Source: Pseudomonadota bacterium | GTDB lineage: Bacteria > Pseudomonadota > Gammaproteobacteria > Burkholderiales > JAJZUU01 | Assembly: GCA_021848325.1 (NCBI GenBank) | Contig: JAJZUU010000015.1 | Coordinates: forward strand, 1 to 48,049 | Direction of reading: 5' to 3' | DNA length: 48,049 nt | Part shown: positions 1-10,873 of the stretch, in pieces | How the letters are laid out: every line of letters begins with the position of its first letter | Numbering within the stretch: position 1 is the first letter of the stretch | The notes under the pieces: model-generated | The model's input: only the letters and a program-made list of their open reading frames with translations | The model's database searches: none | Told to the model about the DNA's origin: nothing | Position numbers and translations under genes: made by a program

Positions 1-1
1 C

Positions 2-178
2 AAGATTGACATTGCCTTGGCCCAAGTGAAGCAAGCTCGGGACGATGGGGTGCCCGCCGGGATTGTTCTGGCCGATCCGGCGTATGGCGATAGCGCCATG
101 TTCCGCGACAAACTGGCTGCCATGGGTCTGCGCTACGCGGTCGGCATCAGATCGGCCACCAGCGTGCGGAACCGCTGA
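2..178 (+). pseudogene. IS701-like transposase, C-terminal fragment (broken)
   Basis: The frame is open from the window edge to a TGA at 176-178 and gives 58 residues. They contain VLADPAYGDS followed by FRDKL and LRYAVGI, which resembles the second catalytic Asp region of IS701-like DDE transposases (usually VLADAGYG). Intact members run well beyond this point to the final catalytic Glu, so the gene is truncated or frameshifted at 178. It ends about 40 bp before the outermost CRISPR repeat and probably marks an insertion that cut the old end of the array. The family call rests on motif recall only. Confidence 0.6.
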
Positions 179-219
179 AGTACTTCCTCTCACCCAATCC
201 GGGGCCTGTACGGTAGGAG

Positions 220-3200
220 CGGTTCATCCCCACGGGCGTGGGGAACACTCCAAATAGATGCGCCCAATCATTTCCATGGGCGGTTCATCCCCACGGGCGT
301 GGGGAACACCAGGCGCGGCAGAGCCATATGCATTCGTGCTGCGGTTCATCCCCACGGGCGTGGGGAACACCGTGCCACGCAGACCAGATGATGACGCAAG
401 CGCGGTTCATCCCCACGGGCGTGGGGAACACGCCGCCGCTTTAAGCGTGGTGGTGTCCCAGACCGGTTCATCCCCACGGGCGTGGGGAACACATAAGCCG
501 GACGGGTGATAATGTCAAAGGCATCGGTTCATCCCCACGGGCGTGGGGAACACACCAAAACTCTGGTCAATCTGATTAAATCCGGCGGTTCATCCCCACG
601 GGCGTGGGGAACACTTGTGCCCTCGCAGCAGCCTGGAAATGAATGCCGGTTCATCCCCACGGGCGTGGGGAACACACTGGTCGAGGTAATCTGTTGCCGG
701 TTGCATTCGGTTCATCCCCACGGGCGTGGGGAACACCAGATTGGCCACCGTGGTCTGTCCGCGACGACCGGTTCATCCCCACGGGCGTGGGGAACACGTT
801 ATCGGGCAGGTCCGCGGCGCGGGAGCGAATCGGTTCATCCCCACGGGCGTGGGGAACACCGATATGCGCCTTTTGAGCACGGACAAGATGGTCGGTTCAT
901 CCCCACGGGCGTGGGGAACACTGCAGCAAATGTTGTCAACAGCGTTAGAGGCCCGGTTCATCCCCACGGGCGTGGGGAACACCGTGGATCGGCGGCATGA
1001 AAAGCACACGAATACGGTTCATCCCCACGGGCGTGGGGAACACCATAGGTGTACGCATTCCGAAATGGATGGACGCGGTTCATCCCCACGGGCGTGGGGA
1101 ACACGCGTTAATCCATTTAACGAAAACGAATCACGGCGGTTCATCCCCACGGGCGTGGGGAACACGCGCTGATCGGCGCCGACGACCTGCGCATCCACGG
1201 TTCATCCCCACGGGCGTGGGGAACACCACCATAGCAGACAGCACGGCCATGAACTTTGCGGTTCATCCCCACGGGCGTGGGGAACACTCAAATAGTTCAG
1301 CGCAGGGACGTCGCCATCTTCGGTTCATCCCCACGGGCGTGGGGAACACCAGGTGATTGACGTGACGCTGGAACAAGAATGCGGTTCATCCCCACGGGCG
1401 TGGGGAACACGCGTAGGCTTTGGCTGCGTCAATGGAGATAGGCGGTTCATCCCCACGGGCGTGGGGAACACGCAAGTTTTGCCGCAACCTGGAATGTAAC
1501 GGACGGTTCATCCCCACGGGCGTGGGGAACACGGGGATGAACCGCGCACATAACCCGGTTTTTCCGGTTCATCCCCACGGGCGTGGGGAACACTTCACCG
1601 CTACAACGTGTGCGTAGGTGTGCGGCGGTTCATCCCCACGGGCGTGGGGAACACATTACACACTGGAGGCGCGCAAAATGATGAGTGCGGTTCATCCCCA
1701 CGGGCGTGGGGAACACCTCAACGGAAGCTGAAAGAGTCGCCAAAATATCGGTTCATCCCCACGGGCGTGGGGAACACGGGTAGCGGTCGCGCAACTCCAA
1801 TAACTCGATCGGTTCATCCCCACGGGCGTGGGGAACACATTTTCGCAATATTTTTAATCACCTGGAGCATCGGTTCATCCCCACGGGCGTGGGGAACACT
1901 CGGCGTCCAGCCGTGCGGCCCTATCGTCTGCCGGTTCATCCCCACGGGCGTGGGGAACACTTTAAACTCATCATCTTTAACAATTTTTTCGACGGTTCAT
2001 CCCCACGGGCGTGGGGAACACTCGATGCAGTCCGTCCGCCAGCTGGTTGCGCACCGGTTCATCCCCACGGGCGTGGGGAACACTACAACCCCATCGGGGC
2101 TTTAGCGGCGGGAGGCGGTTCATCCCCACGGGCGTGGGGAACACGCCATACATGATGGGATTCAACGGCTGGGCCATCGGTTCATCCCCACGGGCGTGGG
2201 GAACACAGCGTGTTTTCCTGCACCAGCCGCAAGGACATCTGGTTCATCCCCACGGGCGTGGGGAACACCTGGTTCCGGCATAGCAACCTCCTGCGTATAC
2301 CGGTTCATCCCCACGGGCGTGGGGAACACAGCGCCTGGCGGCCCTGCAGGGGGTCCAGGAGCGGTTCATCCCCACGGGCGTGGGGAACACTTTCCTCCCA
2401 ATTCCGGAAATCTCCATCGTCACGGTTCATCCCCACGGGCGTGGGGAACACCAGCTAGAAAAGATCCGGAGGGGGCGCGAAAACGGTTCATCCCCACGGG
2501 CGTGGGGAACACTCCGACAGGGATTGCATTTGTTCGCCCTCGACCGGTTCATCCCCACGGGCGTGGGGAACACATACTGAGCGGCCGCATCATCCGATAG
2601 CGAGACGGTTCATCCCCACGGGCGTGGGGAACACATTTGAATCATCTGCGGACCGAATAACATAGCCGGTTCATCCCCACGGGCGTGGGGAACACCGCTG
2701 CACGGACGCATCGTGGTCGGGCACAACCGGTTCATCCCCACGGGCGTGGGGAACACCAGATATGGCTGCACCCCGGACCATGGGTCTGCGGTTCATCCCC
2801 ACGGGCGTGGGGAACACTTTTCCGGGGCAGTTTTCATCACTTGCCGCGCCGGTTCATCCCCACGGGCGTGGGGAACACGCCCCATTCAGCAGGCTGAGGT
2901 AATCGGCAGCCGGTTCATCCCCACGGGCGTGGGGAACACACGATTCATGACGATAGGGACGCGGCTGGCTCCGGTTCATCCCCACGGGCGTGGGGAACAC
3001 ATCGCGACACTGCCGGCTCCGGTAGCGGCGGACGGTTCATCCCCACGGGCGTGGGGAACACCGGAGTGGAGGTCACGAGTGTTGTTGCTGATACGGTTCA
3101 TCCCCACGGGCGTGGGGAACACCCCCTGCAGGGCCGCTGAGGGGTCTCCACGGGCGGTTCATCCCCACGGGCGTGGGGAACACTTGATGAGCCGCAAATG

Positions 3201-3858
3201 ATCATCCCCTTCACTCGGTTCATCCCCACGGGCGTGGGGAACACGGCTGCGTAACTGGCTGCGCCTGCGCCTGCGCTTCGGTTCATCCCCACGGGCGTGG
3301 GGAACACACCCCCTGCAGGGCCGCCCATTCACCCGGCCGCGGTTCATCCCCACGGGCGTGGGGAACACATCAATTTACTTGAGGAAAATGAAAATGAAAA
3401 CGGTTCATCCCCACGGGCGTGGGGAACACTGGCAGAGTGAAAAAACAACAGTGTTTCACACCGGTTCATCCCCACGGGCGTGGGGAACACGCGGAATAAT
3501 TTATATCCGGCAAATTATCGTACGGTTCATCCCCACGGGCGTGGGGAACACGCGATTTCGAGTCTGCCGGGTACAATAGCGACCGGTTCATCCCCACGGG
3601 CGTGGGGAACACCGGCGGTGCGCCGGCGCGATGGTCGCGCAGTTCGGTTCATCCCCACGGGCGTGGGGAACACGGCGGGCTCCACGGGCGGGCTACTGGG
3701 GCAGACCGGTTCATCCCCACGGGCGTGGGGAACACCGTGGACACTCCGCGCGCCAGGGCGGTGAGGGCGGTTCATCCCCACGGGCGTGGGGAACACCACC
3801 CTGTGGGCACTGTACGGGGCCCCGGACACGGGTTCATCCCCACGGGCGTGGGGAACAC
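220..3858 (-). CRISPR. Type I-E CRISPR array, 60 repeats, 59 spacers
   Basis: A 29-bp repeat recurs from 220 to 3858, mostly every 61 bp. On the plus strand it begins CGGTTCATCCCC and ends GGGGAACAC. Read on the minus strand it is the classic I-E form (GTGTTCCCC start, GAACCG end) with a CCCCACG/CGTGGGG hairpin. That orientation puts the leader at the high-coordinate end, next to cas2. I counted 60 repeat starts. Most spacers are 32 nt; nine are 33 nt (those before repeats at 831, 893, 1321, 1688, 2055, 2178, 2240, 3707 and 3830) and one is 34 nt (3245-3278). Only two first-base variants were seen: T at 2240 and G at 3830. The outermost repeat at 220 is not degenerate. Confidence 0.98.
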
Positions 3859-3986
3859 ACTTCTTCCTTCTCGCTGAATTCACAGCGATTTTCAGACACC
3901 TAAAATTTCACCACTGAATTTTCTGAAATCCAGCCGCAAAATATTACTGGATTTTGCTCACCAGTCTGAAATATTTTCCCATTTTT
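3859..3986 (-). promoter_or_regulatory. CRISPR leader
   Basis: This is the 128-bp AT-rich stretch between the cas2 stop and the first (newest) repeat. On the minus strand it should carry the array promoter and the integration signals. A TAATAT lies about 85 nt before the first repeat and could be a -10, but no good -35 is visible. Two perfect inverted repeats stand out: TCGCTG/CAGCGA at 3871-3888, only 12 bp from the repeat, and AAATCCAG/CTGGATTT at 3926-3933 and 3947-3954. No convincing IHF consensus was found. Confidence 0.8.
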
Positions 3987-5184
<1,198 letters not shown>

Positions 5185-5186
5185 CG

Positions 5187-5675
5187 CTATGCCTCGCCAG
5201 ATTGCAGCAAAACACTCTCACGCAATGCCGGTGAGATGTAGTAGCCGGAAATACGCAAGTGATCCAGCAAAGGCGTTACTTCGGCAATCCAGCCCTCACG
5301 CTTGGCGAACAAGAGCAATCCGCACACGCCCACCACCTTGATCCCCAGCTTCGCGGCCTCGCGCCGTCCGCGCGCTTCATCGATCAGCAAACCGGCATGG
5401 GACTGCAACGCCATTGCCAATGCGGCGAGTTCTCCGGCATCCAACCGAGGCTCGCGTAACCCTGCTGGCCACGGAACGTCAGCCCTGACCTCGAAAAGGC
5501 CGCTATTCACCGCTGCGCCGATCAGCACGGCGTCACGGCTGTAGACTTGCTCACGACATTCATCCAGCACAGTTTGCGGAACCAGAATCTGCCCAAAGGT
5601 GCGACGAGGAAGATCCAGCAACTCCAGCTTCGCTAGCGCGATGAGCGGGCCGGCATCAGCAACGACGCAATTCAT
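5187..5675 (-). CDS. DUF3368 PIN-like toxin inside the cas operon
   Basis: Predicted RNase toxin of the PIN/VapC-like DUF3368 family, which is typically paired with a UPF0175 antitoxin. The 162-residue protein has the acidic PIN residues in order: Asp7 in VVADAGPLIAL, Glu39 in VLDEC, Glu82 in LDAGELAALA and Asp99 in LLIDEARGRREA. The ATG at 5675 was preferred because it gives the standard PIN start and a 20-nt overlap with the antitoxin end. The frame extends to 5732, but that stretch lacks family sequence. It is co-directional with the cas genes, directly after the antitoxin and 2 nt before cas1. The RNase activity is inferred from the family. Confidence 0.88.
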   Translation of the reverse strand: MNCVVADAGPLIALAKLELLDLPRRTFGQILVPQTVLDECREQVYSRDAVLIGAAVNSGLFEVRADVPWPAGLREPRLDAGELAALAMALQSHAGLLIDEARGRREAAKLGIKVVGVCGLLLFAKREGWIAEVTPLLDHLRISGYYISPALRESVLLQSGEA

Positions 5676-5994
5676 CAACGGCCTTGAGTTCTTCTTCGAT
5701 TTCGCTGGGTTCGTAACGCACCACGGGAACATCCTGCTCCGAACAGATTTTCAGAAACTCAGCAAGCGGAACCCCCGCCAATTTGGCCGCCTGCCCCGTT
5801 GACAGCACGTTCTCGTCAAACAGCTTGATTGCCAAGTCGATGCGCACGCCCTCCTTAACCAGCGTTTCGTCAAACGGCACCGCCAGGAAAACTGGCTGGC
5901 CATGCTTGGTAACGAGCGACAGCTTGCCTGCCTCGGCATCCCGAACCAGATCGCCGGTGCGCTCGCGCAAATCGCGGATAGTGAAAGTGTCCAT
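5656..5994 (-). CDS. Antitoxin, Phd/YefM-like plus UPF0175 domains
   Basis: Antitoxin partner of the DUF3368 gene. In its 112 residues, about 1-45 (TIRDLRERTGDLVRDAEAGK, then a TKHGQPVFLAVP strand) look like the DNA-binding Phd/YefM fold. About 50-112 (IDLAIKLFDENVLSTGQAAK, then AGVPLAEFL) match the UPF0175 helix-turn-helix region. A good Shine-Dalgarno AAGGAGG lies at 6002-6008, just before the ATG at 5994. The 44-bp gap to cas6e holds a near-perfect 24-bp palindrome that is a likely autoregulatory operator. The gene overlaps the toxin by 20 nt. Its position splits the interference genes from the adaptation genes. Confidence 0.88.
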   Translation of the reverse strand: MDTFTIRDLRERTGDLVRDAEAGKLSLVTKHGQPVFLAVPFDETLVKEGVRIDLAIKLFDENVLSTGQAAKLAGVPLAEFLKICSEQDVPVVRYEPSEIEEELKAVDELRRC

Positions 5995-6010
5995 AGTTTG
6001 ACCTCCTTGA

Positions 6011-6034
6011 TTGTGCCATCAAATGATAGCACAA
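6011..6034 (-). promoter_or_regulatory. Palindromic operator upstream of the antitoxin
   Basis: In the short gap between cas6e and the antitoxin, the plus strand reads TTGTGCCATCA, two centre bases, then TGATAGCACAA. This is a 24-bp imperfect palindrome with 10 matched pairs out of 12. It sits 16 bp upstream of the antitoxin ATG and ends just before the cas6e stop. Toxin-antitoxin operons of this type usually repress themselves through such a site. If it works, it would also affect cas1 and cas2 downstream. Confidence 0.6.
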
Positions 6035-6038
6035 TATA

Positions 6039-6767
6039 TCAGATACGTCGGACAAGCAGGAGGCCACAGCCGAAGGCTTTGGCGGGGCCGATGCCCTCTA
6101 GCAAACTTTTGCGGAATGCTGTTGTGTTGGTAATTTCCAGCTCCCCCGTGAAATCAACCGTAGAGAAGCGAATATCCTTATGCTCGGCTCGATGCTGAGC
6201 ATAACCATCTACGCGAGCTGCCTTCACGACACGACTACCATATTCGTCATGCAATTCACGAGTCAGCACGCGAAACCCAGCCTGTTCTGCGCGTCGTTCA
6301 AGCCAGTCCAAACATCTGGCTTGCACCATTTCATACAAAGCAGGTTTAGCCTCATCCTCATCAGGCCAATCCGCCCAGCGTCTAAATTTATGCTCGGCGA
6401 GCAAGCGCTTTTTCTCCTGCATCACGACATCATCACGACGCGATTTGCCGTTCACAGTATGCGTCACGACCGGATTAGCCCTCAATTCGAAGGCCAAGCG
6501 CTGCCCTTCTTGCAATTGCGGGTCATAGACACGGCTTTCTACTTGCCAGGCATCAGAAAATGATTGCGGCTTGCGTGCGGACACCACGTAGAAACCAGGC
6601 ATGCTGTTTTCACCATCGCGCCGACGAAAGAGAAAATCTCGTGGCGTCCCCGGTTCCGCAGCCAAAAATCGCCATAACCACTGGTGGTCCCCATATGGAC
6701 TCTTGGCCCACTGCATGGCCGCTTCGCGCTCGGCGCCCGGCGTGGGTGTGATGAGACTGAAGTACAT
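6039..6767 (-). CDS. cas6e: Cas6e, crRNA-processing endoribonuclease
   Basis: Cleaves the pre-crRNA at the base of the repeat hairpin and stays bound in Cascade. The protein is 242 residues. Candidate catalytic residues are Tyr25 and His28 in SPYGDHQWLWRF, matching the Tyr/His pair of E. coli CasE. The C-terminal Gly-rich RNA-binding loop reads GIGPAKAFGCGLLLVRR. The ATG at 6767 lies 1 nt after the cas5e stop. It is the last interference gene before the toxin-antitoxin insert; in standard I-E operons cas1 would follow directly. Confidence 0.96.
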   Translation of the reverse strand: MYFSLITPTPGAEREAAMQWAKSPYGDHQWLWRFLAAEPGTPRDFLFRRRDGENSMPGFYVVSARKPQSFSDAWQVESRVYDPQLQEGQRLAFELRANPVVTHTVNGKSRRDDVVMQEKKRLLAEHKFRRWADWPDEDEAKPALYEMVQARCLDWLERRAEQAGFRVLTRELHDEYGSRVVKAARVDGYAQHRAEHKDIRFSTVDFTGELEITNTTAFRKSLLEGIGPAKAFGCGLLLVRRI

Positions 6768-6768
6768 G

Positions 6769-7497
6769 TTATTGCCCTCCTTGTGGCGCTAAGGCAACGT
6801 ACTCAACACGATCACCAAATTGCCAATGCCCCCGTGACAGCACACGGTCTTTACGCATGACCTCAAGATCGTGGGTCACACCGGAGTTAATCCCCTCACC
6901 CCAAACCATGCGCTCTAGTGCAAGCGCTGTTTCTCCGCTACGTTCGGCAAGTGCTTGGCGGTAAGCCTTCAAGGCGGACAGCGCATTTTCTGCCGCAATG
7001 ATTTGCGGATTGAGCGGTAGTGCCGGTGGGCAGGCTTTGCGGCCGAGGTAAAGGGTGAAGCGGGGTTTCGCGAGCGCTTGTGCCACATCGCTCAAGACAT
7101 AAGGCGCACCGTCACGCACTTGCACGGCCACCACACTCGCAGCATCCTGCCGGTAGTCGCGGGTTGAAAGGATGGTATTGAGTTCGTCCTTTGGAAAGTT
7201 AAGCTCATCGCGCCGGGAGTTATTTGGTCGGTTCTTTAGCGAGACTCGTCCCGGCACCTGTGCCGTGTGGTAATCGCGGAGCAATCGACCGGGGGAAAGC
7301 ACGCCGATGGCAAAACCATAACCCACCCGCAAAGCGGCATGCGCTTCCTCCTCTTCGCGGTGGATACCCAAGGCAGCCGCCAGCAGCCCCAACAAGGCGG
7401 ATTCACTGGGATAGTTTGCCGTAGGGCGAAACTCGCCCACGGCGGTTTCACCCCAGGCCGATAGTGGCGCCTGTAATTGAAAAACCATATAGTCCAT
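6769..7497 (-). CDS. cas5e: Cas5e, Cascade subunit capping the crRNA 5' handle
   Basis: Cascade component (CasD) that holds the 5' handle of the crRNA. The protein is 242 residues and starts MDYMVFQLQAPLSAWGETAV, the usual Cas5 beta-strand opening, followed by RPTANYPSESALLGLLAAALG. It ends near the Cas6e start (1-nt gap) and begins 5 nt after the Cas7e stop, so it is tightly packed in the operon. Length and order (cas7-cas5-cas6) match I-E systems. Confidence 0.95.
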   Translation of the reverse strand: MDYMVFQLQAPLSAWGETAVGEFRPTANYPSESALLGLLAAALGIHREEEEAHAALRVGYGFAIGVLSPGRLLRDYHTAQVPGRVSLKNRPNNSRRDELNFPKDELNTILSTRDYRQDAASVVAVQVRDGAPYVLSDVAQALAKPRFTLYLGRKACPPALPLNPQIIAAENALSALKAYRQALAERSGETALALERMVWGEGINSGVTHDLEVMRKDRVLSRGHWQFGDRVEYVALAPQGGQ

Positions 7498-7502
7498 GGT
7501 CG

Positions 7503-8663
7503 TTACGCCGTTACAAACTGCACCAAGTCATCCACGCTGCCTTCACCGGTTTCCACATTGAACTGGTTGCGGCTATCGGCGCAGGCCCCATACACCTTAT
7601 CGAAATTTTCATAACGCTTTTTCATCTCGCCGATGGCACGGTTCAACATATCGCCGCCCGTCACCGGCTTAAGAAACGCCTGCGCCAGCGAACGGGGCTG
7701 CTGATCCCCTTTCTCGGCTAGCGCATAGGCGGCATATGCGCGCGAAGCAAAACTGTTCTGCTTGCCTGTCGGTGAGACTTTGGTGGCTGCATGCACCAGT
7801 GCCTCCAGGGTTTTGGCAGTCAGTGCGGTATCGCCGCCAAGATTCTCAAGCAACAGCTCGCGATTGATACACAAATAAAGATAGAAAACACCGGCGCCGA
7901 AACCGGCTTCACCAATGTGGGCAGCGCCAACATCTTCCTCGCCCCGGTTGAGGTCATCGACGGCGCTAAAGTAGTCGTCTTCCACTGCCACCTTGTGAAT
8001 GGTAATGGCATGGGCTACTTGCACTGCGGCGTCAAATCCATATGAAGGGACAGAAGCCAGCATTCTGCCAAACAAGGCAATATCTACTGCTGTATCAGCC
8101 TTCACTAACAAAATATCTGCCAGCGTTCTTGCCAGCGTAGCATTTGCCTTTTTCTTATCACTCGCCTTGTCTCTTGCCAATATTGCCTTTTCCGCGGCTT
8201 CTACTACATCGTTCTTGACCCCTTGCTTTAGATAGAGCGCCACATCCTTGATGAAGGCAATCAATTTCTCCTGTTCAGCCGGCGAAATATGAACAAGCTG
8301 CCCACTCAGGAGTGCCTTATCTGAGCCGTCGTCCTTATCACCTTCCGGTGCTCCATAAGCACGAATAAGATCCCGCGACCATTTTCTCGCCACCTCATCA
8401 TCCACGCCATTATCCACAAGCCCGGCATGAATCCATTCCAAGCCAATCTTCTTGGTTCGCTTTCCTATGAGTTCATCTTTTGAGCCAGGCAAATGTTTGA
8501 TAAATTCATCCGAAGTTCTCCAAGCCCGTTTGAGGCTCTGCGAGGAAATCCGCAAGCGGTTAGCATCGCCAATAATGGCCGTCTTCGGTCGCCCGTTATC
8601 TTCGCGGTTGAGGTTGGAAGGCGGATAGCTGACAAGCAGGTGAAGCTGAACAAAACGTGACAT
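7503..8663 (-). CDS. cas7e: Cas7e, crRNA backbone subunit of Cascade
   Basis: The repeated Cascade subunit (CasC/Cse4) that coats the crRNA spacer. The protein is 386 residues from the ATG at 8663 and starts MSRFVQLHLLVSYPPSNLNR, followed by DNGRPKTAIIGDANRLRISS, a Cas7e signature. A GGGAGA Shine-Dalgarno lies just before this ATG. The frame stays open upstream to 8762, but those residues lie inside cas11 in another frame and do not resemble Cas7. Confidence 0.97.
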   Translation of the reverse strand: MSRFVQLHLLVSYPPSNLNREDNGRPKTAIIGDANRLRISSQSLKRAWRTSDEFIKHLPGSKDELIGKRTKKIGLEWIHAGLVDNGVDDEVARKWSRDLIRAYGAPEGDKDDGSDKALLSGQLVHISPAEQEKLIAFIKDVALYLKQGVKNDVVEAAEKAILARDKASDKKKANATLARTLADILLVKADTAVDIALFGRMLASVPSYGFDAAVQVAHAITIHKVAVEDDYFSAVDDLNRGEEDVGAAHIGEAGFGAGVFYLYLCINRELLLENLGGDTALTAKTLEALVHAATKVSPTGKQNSFASRAYAAYALAEKGDQQPRSLAQAFLKPVTGGDMLNRAIGEMKKRYENFDKVYGACADSRNQFNVETGEGSVDDLVQFVTA

Positions 8664-8695
8664 TGCATTCTCCCTTAATTCAAAGACAATCAAAT

Positions 8696-9208
8696 TCAAG
8701 CCGCCGATTTGGCGGGCCAGCGATAGGTGTAGGCCCAGCGTTTCTTCACGCCATCGCCCCAAAACAGAACGTCGTTGGCCAATTCCAGCACATTGGCTTG
8801 ATAAGCGACCAAAGGCAGCGCCCGGCGCAAGCCAATGAACACCTCATCTATTGACGGGGAGTCCAGCAAACGCCGAAAACGCAGTTCGGAAAACGCCGGC
8901 CGCTCTCCCTCTGACATGGCTACCGGTAAGCTGCGATCATCCAACTTTTTTACCTGAGCAAGCAGGCCAGCAATGGCGGCAAGCCTCTCGTTTCGCCAAT
9001 TACTTTCCGGCTTATCCTCTTCCGGCCATCCGACCGTTAGCAGCGAGCGATACAGATGCTGGTATGCCCCCGTCAGCACAACCGCTGTTAGATCATGGGC
9101 ACGACGCAACTCTGCACGGCTCCCCCGATTGTTCTCTAAGCTTTGCCACCAACGCAGTAGCGCTTGCCCTAAGGCTGTTTCTTGTCGAAATGAAATGGTG
9201 TCAGTCAC
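8696..9208 (-). CDS. cas11: Cas11e (Cse2), Cascade small subunit
   Basis: Small helical subunit (CasB/Cse2) that stabilises the R-loop; two copies sit in the Cascade belly. The protein is 170 residues, rich in helices, with the typical start (about residues 10-25: ALGQALLRWWQSLENNRGSR). It lies 15 nt downstream of cas8e and 32 nt upstream of cas7e, the usual place. Sequence conservation in this family is low, so operon position supports the call. Confidence 0.93.
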   Translation of the reverse strand: MTDTISFRQETALGQALLRWWQSLENNRGSRAELRRAHDLTAVVLTGAYQHLYRSLLTVGWPEEDKPESNWRNERLAAIAGLLAQVKKLDDRSLPVAMSEGERPAFSELRFRRLLDSPSIDEVFIGLRRALPLVAYQANVLELANDVLFWGDGVKKRWAYTYRWPAKSAA

Positions 9209-9223
9209 GCTGTGTTCTCCTTG

Positions 9224-10869
<1,646 letters not shown>

Positions 10870-10873
<4 letters not shown>

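Noticed and set aside
45-3903. Many open frames across the CRISPR array with repeating [18 protein letters not shown] or SSPRAWGT units
   Set aside because: They are the 29-bp repeat read in different frames, not genes.
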